Assembly (NCBI GenBank): GCA_035293565.1
Contig: DATGMP010000105.1
Span: 1 to 53,529 of the forward strand
DNA length: 53,529 nt
From: DATGMP01 sp035293565
GTDB taxonomy: Bacteria > Pseudomonadota > Alphaproteobacteria > BOG-932 > Roseiterribacteraceae
Direction of reading: 5' to 3'
This document shows positions 1 through 8,154 of this stretch, one piece after another. Each line of letters starts with the position of its first letter. Position 1 is the first letter of the stretch. The notes beneath the pieces were generated by a model. That model saw nothing but the letters and a program-made list of their open reading frames with translations, was not told the DNA's origin and ran no database searches. The position numbers and the translations under genes are program-made.

Positions 1-264
1 CGCCAGCGGCGGAATGCGCGACGGGCGCGTCTTGTCGCGCAGCAGTCCGTCCACCCCTTCCGCCATGAACCGCGCCTGCCAGCGCCGCACGCAGGTCTTG
101 GCGACGCCAGCCTCCCGCATGATTTCCGCGGCGCATTTGCCGTCCGCCGTCAAAAGGACGATCCGGCTACGCCAGACGTACTTCTGCGGGCTGTTCCGAT
201 CCGCCGCGATCGCCTCAAGGCGAGACCGATCCGCAAAATTCAAGTCGAGGGGGGTGCTATGCAT
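1..264 (-). mobile_element. IS630-family transposase, N-terminal part (runs off the window)
   Basis: The minus strand from the ATG at 264 encodes 88 residues open to the window edge. The segment with R-x-NSPQKYVWRSRIVLLTADG, an EIMREAGVAKTCVRRWQ helix-turn-helix and EGVDGLLRDKTRP is the classic N-terminal DNA-binding half of IS630/Tc1-mariner-like transposases. The DDE catalytic half lies outside the window, so activity cannot be judged. A GTG at 303 is an alternative in-frame start. The element sits 68 bases from the end of the DUF763 gene, so its end must lie between about 265 and 335. The terminal inverted repeat could not be identified because the other end is missing. Seen: the reading frame and HTH. 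Known: family assignment. Confidence 0.85.
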
Positions 265-332
265 CGCGCAGACTCGCACGACCGAGCAGCGCCGGGAATC
301 CACTTTCCGACTCTTCCCTCAGATTTTATCCA

Positions 333-1598
333 CTAGGGTTCATCGACGAGCCGCTCTCCACGGGGCGGGGGCTCCGGCCCGAAGACGCTCATGCCGCCAT
401 ATTCGTTGGAGCGGACGCGCTCCTCCGCGAACACGGCCTCGACCGGCGGTCCCGAAACATGTCGTTCGAGGTGGCGCGCCTGTTCGTCCAGACGCTTGAG
501 CGCGGCCAGCGCTTCGGATTGGCCGAGTTTTGCCTTTCTAACCGCGCTCTTCAGCACGCTGATCGTGCGATCGTAAACTTTGAGCGGGACGGGGTAGGGA
601 TGCCGGTCCTTGCCGCCATGGGCCACCGAGAAGCGTGCCGGGTCGCTGAAACGATAGGGCGCGCCATGCAGGACTTCGGCCACCTGCGCCAGCGCGCGCA
701 CCGTCCGCGGGCCGACGCCGGGCACGAGCAGAAGCTCGGCGAAGTCCTTCGGCCCCATTTCGGCAGCGGCGGCGAGATTGCCGTGCAGACGTCGAGCGAT
801 GATGTCTTCGGATCGAACATCGTGACGAGCGGGCATCGTAAGATGCGGTAACTGGAGCTGTGGCGGGGCAGGTTCGGGGTCGAAACGCCGCCTCTCCAGC
901 TTGATGAGCTCTTGTTCGATCCGATCGGGCCCAAGCGTGTCGAGCATGTCGAGCTGCCGCTGCCGGGAAGCCGCGGCACGCCGATCGGTCAAATTCACGA
1001 TGACGCCCTGATCCACCCCGTCGATTGCGGCATGCGGCGCGTCGACGAAGCTTCGCAGGCCTTCGGAGAGCCAATGATATCGCCGCGCCTGGCGGCGATC
1101 GCCATTCATGCCCTGCTGCACTACGACCCAATGTCCGTCGTCGGTGACGATGAAGCCGTGGAGGTAAAGATCGAATCCGTCCTGGATTGCGGCGCTGTCT
1201 ACTTTGGCTACCAGCCGGCTCGTTCTCGCCAATGCAGCGCCGTCGAACCCGACGCGATCGCCGATCGCGACCAGCTCATGCGGCGTCCGGCGCGAATGGT
1301 TGCCCCGGCCGCCGCACACATGGATGCCGAGCTCTCCGGACAGCGGCGTGAGGCCGCGCTTCAGTGCGCCGATGACGCTCGTCGTGATGCCGGACGAGTG
1401 CCAGTCCATTCCCATCACCGCGCCAAAGGACTGGAACCAGAATGGGTGCGCCAGCCTGCGCAGCAGCTCGTCCCGGCCATATTCCAGGATGATCGCCTCG
1501 CTGATCACGGCACCCAGCCTGGTCATGCGTTCGCCCAGCCATCCGGGCACGCGCCCGCCGTGGAGGGGCAGGTCGGCCGAACCGCCGCGCTGGGCCAT
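333..1598 (-). CDS. DUF763 domain protein
   Basis: A 421-residue protein of the DUF763 family. The N-terminal RGGSADLPLHGGRVP-WL motif and the FGAVMGMDWHSSGITTSV block are the family's hallmarks. Its biochemical role is not established. A late segment (VPGVGPRTVRALAQVAEV, around residues 290-310) reads like a helix-hairpin-helix, which would suit a nucleic-acid-binding protein. The ATG shares its first base with the dinB stop (TGATG), so the two are probably translationally coupled. That points to a role connected with DNA damage or repair, but this is inference. The stop codon lies next to the IS630 element, so the last residues may differ from uninterrupted homologues. Confidence 0.88.
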   Translation of the reverse strand: MAQRGGSADLPLHGGRVPGWLGERMTRLGAVISEAIILEYGRDELLRRLAHPFWFQSFGAVMGMDWHSSGITTSVIGALKRGLTPLSGELGIHVCGGRGNHSRRTPHELVAIGDRVGFDGAALARTSRLVAKVDSAAIQDGFDLYLHGFIVTDDGHWVVVQQGMNGDRRQARRYHWLSEGLRSFVDAPHAAIDGVDQGVIVNLTDRRAAASRQRQLDMLDTLGPDRIEQELIKLERRRFDPEPAPPQLQLPHLTMPARHDVRSEDIIARRLHGNLAAAAEMGPKDFAELLLVPGVGPRTVRALAQVAEVLHGAPYRFSDPARFSVAHGGKDRHPYPVPLKVYDRTISVLKSAVRKAKLGQSEALAALKRLDEQARHLERHVSGPPVEAVFAEERVRSNEYGGMSVFGPEPPPRGERLVDEP

Positions 1599-2698
1599 CA
1601 GCGCGCCTCCGTCGCGCCGGTGCCGACGGGCTCGCCGAACAACGGCAGCGCGTCGGGTCCGCTAGCTGGCTGGTCGAAATTCGACATGGTCACGCCGAGC
1701 AGCCGGATTCCTTTTTCGGTTGGCAGCACGGTGCGAACGAGCTCGAGGCTGGCCTGCAACAGACGATCGCGACAGTCGATCGCGTCCGGAAAGCTCCGGC
1801 TGCGAGTCACTTGGCGGAAATCGGCGAACTTCACCTTGACCGTTACGGTCCGTCCGAAAGCCTTGGCCTTGTCGCACCATGTCCAGACCTCGTCGGCCAT
1901 CGCCTCGACGCCGGCCTCGATTTCTGTCCGCTCGGTCAAGTCGTGGGCGAAGGTCGTTTCCGATCCCGCGGACTTCCGGGGACGATCGGCGACCACCGCC
2001 CGGTCGTCCTCGCCGTTCGCGATGCTCAGATACCAGGCCGCGGCCCTGCCGAAATGCTGCTGCAGAAACGCCAGCGGCTTCGCTTTGAGATCGGCGCCGG
2101 TTTCGATTCCGAGACTCTGCATCTTGGCGGCCGTGACGGGGCCTACTCCGTGGAATTTTGCGACAGGAAGCGACGCGACGAAATCGGCGCCCATGTCCGG
2201 CGTGATCGCGAATTGGCCATTCGGTTTGCGCTGGCCCGATGCGAGCTTGGCGAGGAATTTGTTATAGGACACGCCCGCCGATGCGGTCAGACCGGTCTCC
2301 TGCAGGATGCGCGAACGGATTTCTTTGGCGGTCGTCCAGGCGCTCGGCAGGCCGCGCCGGTTCTCGGTCACATCGAGATAGGCCTCGTCGAGCGCCAGCG
2401 GTTCGATGAGGGCCGTATATTCCGCGAAGACCGCGTGAATCTGGCGCGAAACGGCGCGATAGACATCGAAGCGCGGCGGCACGAAGACCAGCTCGGCGCA
2501 TCGGCGCATGGCGGTCGTCGACGGCATTGCGGAGCGGACGCCGAAGGCGCGCGCTTCATAGCTCGCGGCCGCGACCACACCACGCTTGCCGCCATGGCCG
2601 ACCGCGACAGGCCGGCCGCGAAGCTCCGGGTTGTCGCGCTGTTCGACAGACGCATAGAAGGCGTCCATATCGACATGGATGATCTTGCGGATCGCCAT
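1598..2698 (-). CDS. dinB: DNA polymerase IV (Y-family, translesion)
   Basis: A 366-residue Y-family DNA polymerase that copies past damaged template bases. The palm begins with IIHVDMDAFYASVEQ (metal ligand D10) and carries LALDEAYLDVT with the D104-E105 pair of the active site. The fingers segment GGKRGVVAAASYEARAFGVRS follows, then a helix-hairpin-helix (KFHGVGPVTAAKMQSLGI) and the little-finger domain. Near the C-terminus, ALPLFGEP resembles the short hydrophobic motif that docks Pol IV onto the beta clamp. Length is normal for DinB. It precedes and overlaps the DUF763 gene by one base. No LexA box was confirmed upstream. Confidence 0.95.
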   Translation of the reverse strand: MAIRKIIHVDMDAFYASVEQRDNPELRGRPVAVGHGGKRGVVAAASYEARAFGVRSAMPSTTAMRRCAELVFVPPRFDVYRAVSRQIHAVFAEYTALIEPLALDEAYLDVTENRRGLPSAWTTAKEIRSRILQETGLTASAGVSYNKFLAKLASGQRKPNGQFAITPDMGADFVASLPVAKFHGVGPVTAAKMQSLGIETGADLKAKPLAFLQQHFGRAAAWYLSIANGEDDRAVVADRPRKSAGSETTFAHDLTERTEIEAGVEAMADEVWTWCDKAKAFGRTVTVKVKFADFRQVTRSRSFPDAIDCRDRLLQASLELVRTVLPTEKGIRLLGVTMSNFDQPASGPDALPLFGEPVGTGATEAR

Positions 2699-2744
2699 GG
2701 CGCGAGACTATCAGGCCAGGAACGGAAAAAGAACCGGTCACCGC

Positions 2745-3725
2745 TCAGGGTTCGTTGCGGTAGATCGAGACAACCGGCTGGCTGCTCTCGGATGCCTTGG
2801 CGCGGAACATGAGCTCGGTGCTGAAGGTCCATGCGATTTTGCCGTTCGGAGCGACTACAATGACGCCGCCATGGCCGCCGAGGTCACCGAGACGATGCTG
2901 TACCACCTCATCGACCGCCGCTTGAAGCGGCATATGCCGATATTGCACCAGCGCGCCGATCTCACGCGCCGCCGTGAGGCGTATGAAATGCTCACCGCTG
3001 CCGGTCGCGGACGCAGCGCAAGATTGGTCCGAAGCATAGGTGCCCGCGCCGATGATTGGACTGTCGCCGATTCGGCCCCAGCGCTTCGCGGTCGTGCCGC
3101 CGGTCGACGTCCCGGCTGCAACATGACCGGCGGCATCGCGTGCCACGGCGCCGACAGTGCCGTAACGATGGGCTTGCGCCTTCGATAAGCCGGTGAGGGT
3201 CGGTTTGGGCGCGCCGCGCGGCCGCGGCGGAATCGGCAAGCTCTGCTTTGTCAGCTCGTCGATCAGATCCCGCCATCGCTTCTCGGTGAAAAAGTAGGAA
3301 GGCTCGACCTGCTCCAATCGCTGGCTCCTGGAGAATGCGTCGGCGCCGTCGCCGCACAGCATGACATGCTCGGATTTCTCCATGACCGCACGCGCGAGGG
3401 AAATCGGATGGCGCGTGCGCCTGACGGCCGCCACCGAGCCCGCCCGGAGGTTCGATCCATCCATGATGGCGGCATCGAGCTCGTTGCGGCCGCGCGCGCT
3501 GAAGACAGCTCCGCGTCCGGCATTGAAGTGCGGATCGTCCTCCAGCACGCGAATTGCCGCTTCGACGGCATCCAACGCGGTGCCGGCGCTCCGCAGCACC
3601 GACGCGCCGGCTTCAAGGGCCGCCGCCAGGCCGGCCCGACAATCGCTCTCCTCGGCGGCGCTCATATCGGCGGGCTTGCCGCCCGCGCCGCCATGCAGTG
3701 CGATGGCCCAATGAGCTCGGATCAT
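2745..3725 (-). CDS. Isoaspartyl peptidase / plant-type L-asparaginase (Ntn hydrolase)
   Basis: A 326-residue precursor of the plant-type asparaginase family, which hydrolyses beta-aspartyl dipeptides and L-asparagine after self-cleavage. Start motif AIALHGGAGG, the HFNAGRGAVFS loop and ELDAAIMDG are typical. The autocleavage site is HRYG|TVGAVARD, placing the nucleophile at Thr190, and the substrate loop TSTGG is at 206-210. It is cytoplasmic, with no signal peptide. The ATG overlaps the stop of the upstream FAD-dependent reductase gene by four bases (ATGA), so the two are co-translated. Why an isoaspartyl peptidase should be paired with a flavoprotein is unknown. Confidence 0.92.
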   Translation of the reverse strand: MIRAHWAIALHGGAGGKPADMSAAEESDCRAGLAAALEAGASVLRSAGTALDAVEAAIRVLEDDPHFNAGRGAVFSARGRNELDAAIMDGSNLRAGSVAAVRRTRHPISLARAVMEKSEHVMLCGDGADAFSRSQRLEQVEPSYFFTEKRWRDLIDELTKQSLPIPPRPRGAPKPTLTGLSKAQAHRYGTVGAVARDAAGHVAAGTSTGGTTAKRWGRIGDSPIIGAGTYASDQSCAASATGSGEHFIRLTAAREIGALVQYRHMPLQAAVDEVVQHRLGDLGGHGGVIVVAPNGKIAWTFSTELMFRAKASESSQPVVSIYRNEP

Positions 3726-5071
3726 CCGCGGAAAGGCGTTTCGATGACGTGACCGGCCGCCAGAAGCGCGAAGGTGGCGGCGAAGGCGAGCCCGCCGGCA
3801 TAGCCCTCTCCGTAGACGTTGCCCGCATCGGCGCCCGCCGCGAGCAGGCCCGGGATCGGTATGCCTTCCGCGTTGAGCACGCGAGCCTGACGGTCGACTC
3901 TGAGGCCGCCATGGGTCGCGGTGATTCCGGTCTGTCCTTCGACGGCATAGAAAGGCGGCGTGACGTAGGATCGGTAATCGCGCACGCGCGGAAAATCGGG
4001 TGGCGCGGCGCCGTCGTGAACCGCGGCATTATGAGTATGAATCGTCTTCAGCCCCGCGTCGCCGTCGAACCCCCAGGACCGTACTTGATCGAACAAGGCT
4101 TCCCAGCTGTCGGCGACGGCGACATGGGCGCCCTCGTCGATAGCGATCTGAACCTTGTCGATGGGCGTCTTGGTTCCGGCCAGCACGGTGGCGGCTTCCT
4201 GCCGCCGCACCGCCTCGTCGAACAGGATCAACACGCGCGCGCCCGGCTGCTCCAAGATGCGCTGCGCATTCTGATGGTCGCCCAGCGACTCGTCGCAGAA
4301 GCGCTTCCCCTGTCGATTGATCATGATGCCGCGAATGCTGCCGCCCTGGGTGTAGGCGCGGAACTCCCGCGGTCCCCATTTCTGCACCGGCGATTGGATC
4401 ACATGGCCGTAAAAGCCCTTCATGAAGGGCGAGATCGCGGCACCCGCGGCGAGGCCGAGGCGAAGCCCGTCCCCCGTGCTGTGCGGATTCGATCGCGCGA
4501 GCGCCGCGACGGCGCGCCGATGCACGAAGCATTCGAGCAGTCCCGGGTTGGCCGAGAAGCCGCCGGTCGCGAGCAGCGTCCAGGGCGCGTGCACGACGGT
4601 CTCGCCGTCCGCATCGATAATGACCGCGCCTCGGACCCGGCCGCCTTCGACGAGAAGCCGATCGGCGCTGGCATTGCGGATGACCATCCCGCCGGCATGC
4701 TCAACGGCACGGCGGCAGAAGTCGATGTAGCCGACAATGTCGAAATCATAACCCGTGCCGTAATGCAGATGATACGACACATCCGCAACGGCCACGCCGG
4801 TGGAGCGCAGCCAGGCGACCGCCTGTTCGAACAACTCGAAGACGGCGGCGCGCAGCGTCGGGTCGCCGCCGGGCGTCTCCTGCTCGAACATCTCGATCGT
4901 CTTCGCCGTCCAGAGCTTCCCACCTGAAAGCACCGCCGAGCCACCGATCTCGGGGCCTTTCTCGACGACGAGAACGCGTCGCCCGGCATCGGCGGCGCGT
5001 GCGGCTGCCGTCATTCCCGCCATGCCGCCGCCGAAGACAAGGAAATCCATGTCGAGCGCTTCGTCGTCCAT
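3722..5071 (-). CDS. FAD-dependent oxidoreductase, fumarate reductase/3-ketosteroid dehydrogenase-like flavoprotein
   Basis: The product opens with the FAD dinucleotide-binding motif VFGGGMAGMTAAARAADAG (glycines 14-19), followed by VVEKG and GGSAVLSGG. It closes with AAGADAGNVYGEGYAGG, the second FAD contact of the fumarate reductase/succinate dehydrogenase flavoprotein superfamily. A soluble dehydrogenase acting on a C=C or alpha,beta-unsaturated substrate is likely, but the substrate is unknown. I start at the ATG at 5071, just before the Rossmann fold (about 449 residues). The reading frame is open to 5173, but that start would overlap the upstream gene. The gene lies in an operon between the SMP-30-like lactonase and the isoaspartyl peptidase. 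Confidence 0.85.
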   Translation of the reverse strand: MDDEALDMDFLVFGGGMAGMTAAARAADAGRRVLVVEKGPEIGGSAVLSGGKLWTAKTIEMFEQETPGGDPTLRAAVFELFEQAVAWLRSTGVAVADVSYHLHYGTGYDFDIVGYIDFCRRAVEHAGGMVIRNASADRLLVEGGRVRGAVIIDADGETVVHAPWTLLATGGFSANPGLLECFVHRRAVAALARSNPHSTGDGLRLGLAAGAAISPFMKGFYGHVIQSPVQKWGPREFRAYTQGGSIRGIMINRQGKRFCDESLGDHQNAQRILEQPGARVLILFDEAVRRQEAATVLAGTKTPIDKVQIAIDEGAHVAVADSWEALFDQVRSWGFDGDAGLKTIHTHNAAVHDGAAPPDFPRVRDYRSYVTPPFYAVEGQTGITATHGGLRVDRQARVLNAEGIPIPGLLAAGADAGNVYGEGYAGGLAFAATFALLAAGHVIETPFRG

Positions 5072-5102
5072 GTCGGTCAGTCCGCTTCTCGATGTGAGGT
5101 CT

Positions 5103-5981
5103 TCAAGGGCAGCCGATACCTGGAACCGAAACGTTCGTAAGGTCGATCCGGCCTTGCGGGTCGACCGTCGCATCCCGCGCGCGGTCGAAGCCGATCTCCC
5201 GCAGGATATCGATCAGCACGACACCGGTCGTGGCGAGGAACAGCGTACGACCATCCTCTCCGCCAAGCGCCGTGGCGAGCACCATTCGCCCGGGTTGCTC
5301 GATCAGATCCAGCAGCTTGCCGTCAGCGCCGATGTGCAGCGCACCGCTTTCGCCACCGCCACACCAGAACGCCCCCTGGGTGTCCATACAGATGCCGTCG
5401 ATATGCCGACCGGGCAGCTCGGCGAGCGTCTCGCGGTGGGAGAGGTCGCCTCCCGCGCCGATCCGGAAGCGGGTGAGACGGCCGAGCGCCGTTTCGGCGA
5501 CGATCAGAAACTTGCCGTCCGGAGTCACGACGGAACCGTTCGGGCTGACCATGCCTTCGGCGACGACACGTGCCTGCCCATAGGCTTCCACCATGATGAT
5601 GCTGTCACTCGCGGCTGCGGGGCCGCCGCCGTTGCGGCTGCCGATATAGGCGCGACCATTTCTGTCGACGACCATGTCGTTGATGAAATGCCCGGATAGT
5701 TTTCTGAGATCGGCGTGGACGCGAAGCGTTCCGTCGCGACTGATCGCCAGCAGGGTCCGATCGGTCATCGATACGACGAGCGGTGTTCCATCGGGAAGAA
5801 AGCCGAGGCCCGAGGGACGATCGGCGAGGCGCGCCGCCTCGGCGACACGGCCATCGGCATCGATCTTGAGCACGCGGTGCCCCAAGATGTCGGAACACCA
5901 TAGGGTGTCGCCACGCCAGCGCAGCCCCTCCGGAAAGGAGAGCTTTTCAATCAAGGTGGAAATGGCCCGCGGTGCCGCCAT
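5103..5981 (-). CDS. SMP-30/gluconolactonase/LRE family protein
   Basis: A 292-residue six-bladed beta-propeller of the SMP-30/gluconolactonase family. The segments LSFPEGLRWRGDTLWCSD, GHFINDMVVDRNGRAYIGS and HIDGICMDTQGAFWCG carry the usual Glu, Asn and Asp metal ligands of these calcium- or zinc-dependent lactonases. There is no signal peptide. It is first in a minus-strand run followed 31 bases later by the FAD-dependent reductase. A lactonase next to a dehydrogenase suggests oxidation of a substrate to a lactone and ring opening, which is inference. A short CTATC/GATAG inverted repeat lies just upstream, around 5994-6010. Confidence 0.88.
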   Translation of the reverse strand: MAAPRAISTLIEKLSFPEGLRWRGDTLWCSDILGHRVLKIDADGRVAEAARLADRPSGLGFLPDGTPLVVSMTDRTLLAISRDGTLRVHADLRKLSGHFINDMVVDRNGRAYIGSRNGGGPAAASDSIIMVEAYGQARVVAEGMVSPNGSVVTPDGKFLIVAETALGRLTRFRIGAGGDLSHRETLAELPGRHIDGICMDTQGAFWCGGGESGALHIGADGKLLDLIEQPGRMVLATALGGEDGRTLFLATTGVVLIDILREIGFDRARDATVDPQGRIDLTNVSVPGIGCP

Positions 5982-6067
5982 GACACCACGCTACCTATCC
6001 TTCAAAAGATAGCAAGTTTGATTATCTGCTACCGCGCAAAGGATGCGCGGCGTTCTTCGCCGGGGGG

Positions 6068-6793
6068 TTAGAAGATCGCGCTGCGCGCCCGGGGTGAACG
6101 CTGCGGCTCGACGAAGTCGGCGATAAAGGAGAATTCCTCTCCGTCGGTAAGCGGCTCCGCCATATGGCCCAGCGCTTGACGGGCGCCCGCGACAGAGAGG
6201 GCCGCCATGATGTCGAGGCCGAACTGCGGTGTGCCATGCTCGGGATAGGCGTCAATCTTGGCGAGAATGATCGGCCGCGCGCCGTCGATCGGCAGGAATT
6301 GAAGTGTGAGCGATCCGATGCCCGGCCGCTTGGTCGAACGATGAAGCAGCAGGTTGAGCGCACCATCGTCGAGCTTGCGGACGAACGACCGCACGCCCGG
6401 ATCGCCCTTGTCGTCCGGCTTGAATCCGGCGGCAACGACCAGCTTTTCCGGTGCGGGCGCTTCCGCGCGGCAGAACTCGTAGAGCGCGACCGCCAGTCTT
6501 GCCTCGGCTTCGCTACCGAAGATCGCGAAGCAGTCGCCGCTGTTGCTGACGCGGAAGGCGTTGTCGACAGTCGTGGGATAGGGCGCGCAGCGCACCTGCA
6601 CCCGCCCGCGCGGCTCGGTGCCGAGCAATGGCGTGATGCACCATTGAGCATTGCGCCCATTGGCGTGCTGCGTTCTGAATTCGCGGACTTTGGTGCCCGT
6701 GCCCTTCATTTTCTCGGCGAAGGTTTGAGCCTCCTCAGCCGAGATGAACCATTCGAGCCCGCAGCCCTCCGAGACCCAGAGGTGTTCTGTCAT
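6068..6793 (-). CDS. Hypothetical protein
   Basis: A 241-residue soluble protein that I do not recognise. It begins MTEHLWVSEGCGLEWFISAEEAQTF and contains no signal peptide, transmembrane stretch or known catalytic motif. The middle portion has an EARLAVALYEFCRAE helix. Codon usage and GC content match the neighbours, and the frame has a plausible ATG and a clean stop, so the gene is probably real. It stands alone on the minus strand, separated by 158 bases from the P450 gene and 86 bases from the lactonase gene. No function is proposed. Confidence 0.7.
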   Translation of the reverse strand: MTEHLWVSEGCGLEWFISAEEAQTFAEKMKGTGTKVREFRTQHANGRNAQWCITPLLGTEPRGRVQVRCAPYPTTVDNAFRVSNSGDCFAIFGSEAEARLAVALYEFCRAEAPAPEKLVVAAGFKPDDKGDPGVRSFVRKLDDGALNLLLHRSTKRPGIGSLTLQFLPIDGARPIILAKIDAYPEHGTPQFGLDIMAALSVAGARQALGHMAEPLTDGEEFSFIADFVEPQRSPRARSAIF

Positions 6794-6951
6794 TGCGCTC
6801 TTAGCCGCCCGATTCGGAATTCCAACCCAATCTGCAGCCTAGGGTCGCAAATCTGAACAAGCCGCTAATGAGGTTAACGTCGGGCTGGAGACGAGCGCGT
6901 TTATCGATATGGATCAACGAGTTCGCCTGATCCGGGAAGGTCGCTGCGCGG

Positions 6952-8154
6952 CTAATCGCGATAGTCGACGGGCGGCAGCACGCGATCGAATGCGACGGGC
7001 AGGCGGTAGGCGCCACGCAGAATGCCGCCGGTGCCGGTCAGTTTGACCGGCTGGGCAAGTCGCAGGCCCGGCAGGCGATCGAGCAGCAGCGAGAGCGCGA
7101 TCCGCATCTCGGCGCGCGCTAGCGTGGCGCCGAGGCAATGGTGCGGGCCCTTGCCGAAAGCCAGGTGCCTGTTGGCCTCGCGATCGAGGCGGAAGCTTTC
7201 CGGATCCGCGAATTCCTCCCCGTCGTGGCCGGAAGGCCCGTTGCCATAGAGCAACCAGCTATTCGCCGGAATATCGACGCCGCCGATCGTGACGTTCCTC
7301 TCGGTGTAGCGCGGCATGATGGCCAGCGGCCCAGCCTTGCGGAGCGATTCCTCCACCGCCGCCGGACGATCCTCGGGATGAGCGCGCAGCCGCTCGAGCA
7401 CCGGCGGGTTCGTCAGGATCTCGAACATCAAACCGCTGATCGCGAGAAAGGTCGTCTCGGCGCCGGCCGGATAGAGCACGCGCACGAACGTCAGAATCTG
7501 ATCCTCGGTCAGACGATGTCCTTCGACTTCGGCCTGGATCAGGCGCGAGACGATGTCCTCTCCCGGATGTTCTCTTCGCGCCCGGATCATCGGGCGCACA
7601 AAGGCATCGAGCTTGGCTCGCGCTACGAGCGCTTCCTCGGGCTGCCAGAAATAGCGCAGCATCATGAAGACCCAGTCGATGACGTCCTTATTGTCGGCGA
7701 TCGGGATCGCCAGCATGTGGCTGATCACGCTGAACGGATAGATGCGCGCAAACTCGGCCGCGATATCGGCTTCATTGCGGCCTTGGAAAGCATCGATCAG
7801 CGCGTTCGCAATCGGCACCAGCGCCCTGTCCACCAGCCGGCGGATCGCGCCAGGCTGGAAGGCGCCCTGCACGAGCGCTCGGTGGATGCGGTGCTCCTCG
7901 CCGGTCATCGCGAGAATCGTGCGGCCTTCGATCGGCACCGTGTGGCGCTCATAGGCGGGTCCGGCGGGCAGATTCTCCTCGTCGGGATAGACGCGCGCCA
8001 GGTCCGCATATTTGAGAATCAGCCAGCCGATCCCGCCGTTGAACTTCACCGGCACCACACGTTTTCCGGCAGCCTGCAGCGCGCCGGTGCGTTCGTAAAA
8101 ATCCTCGATGGGATCGAGCCCGAAATCGACCTCGGGCATGAGAGGCGTGACCAT
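6952..8154 (-). CDS. Cytochrome P450
   Basis: A soluble bacterial P450 of about 400 residues. The heme-thiolate loop FGKGPHHCLGATLARAEM places the axial cysteine at about residue 340. The I-helix has AGAETT with the acid-alcohol pair that activates oxygen, and the K-helix has EESLR (ExxR). There is no membrane anchor, so it needs separate ferredoxin partners, and none is encoded nearby. The frame is open to an ATG at 8172. The ATG at 8154 makes a TGATG overlap with the aldehyde dehydrogenase stop and is preferred. Pairing with an aldehyde dehydrogenase suggests oxidation of a methyl or primary alcohol position through aldehyde to acid. The substrate is unknown. Confidence 0.92.
   Translation of the reverse strand: MVTPLMPEVDFGLDPIEDFYERTGALQAAGKRVVPVKFNGGIGWLILKYADLARVYPDEENLPAGPAYERHTVPIEGRTILAMTGEEHRIHRALVQGAFQPGAIRRLVDRALVPIANALIDAFQGRNEADIAAEFARIYPFSVISHMLAIPIADNKDVIDWVFMMLRYFWQPEEALVARAKLDAFVRPMIRARREHPGEDIVSRLIQAEVEGHRLTEDQILTFVRVLYPAGAETTFLAISGLMFEILTNPPVLERLRAHPEDRPAAVEESLRKAGPLAIMPRYTERNVTIGGVDIPANSWLLYGNGPSGHDGEEFADPESFRLDREANRHLAFGKGPHHCLGATLARAEMRIALSLLLDRLPGLRLAQPVKLTGTGGILRGAYRLPVAFDRVLPPVDYRD

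Noticed and set aside
3554..4927. 457-codon plus-strand open frame opposite the flavoprotein gene
   Set aside because: Antisense to a gene with clear FAD motifs; composition and lack of any domain show it is a frame shadow of GC-rich coding DNA.
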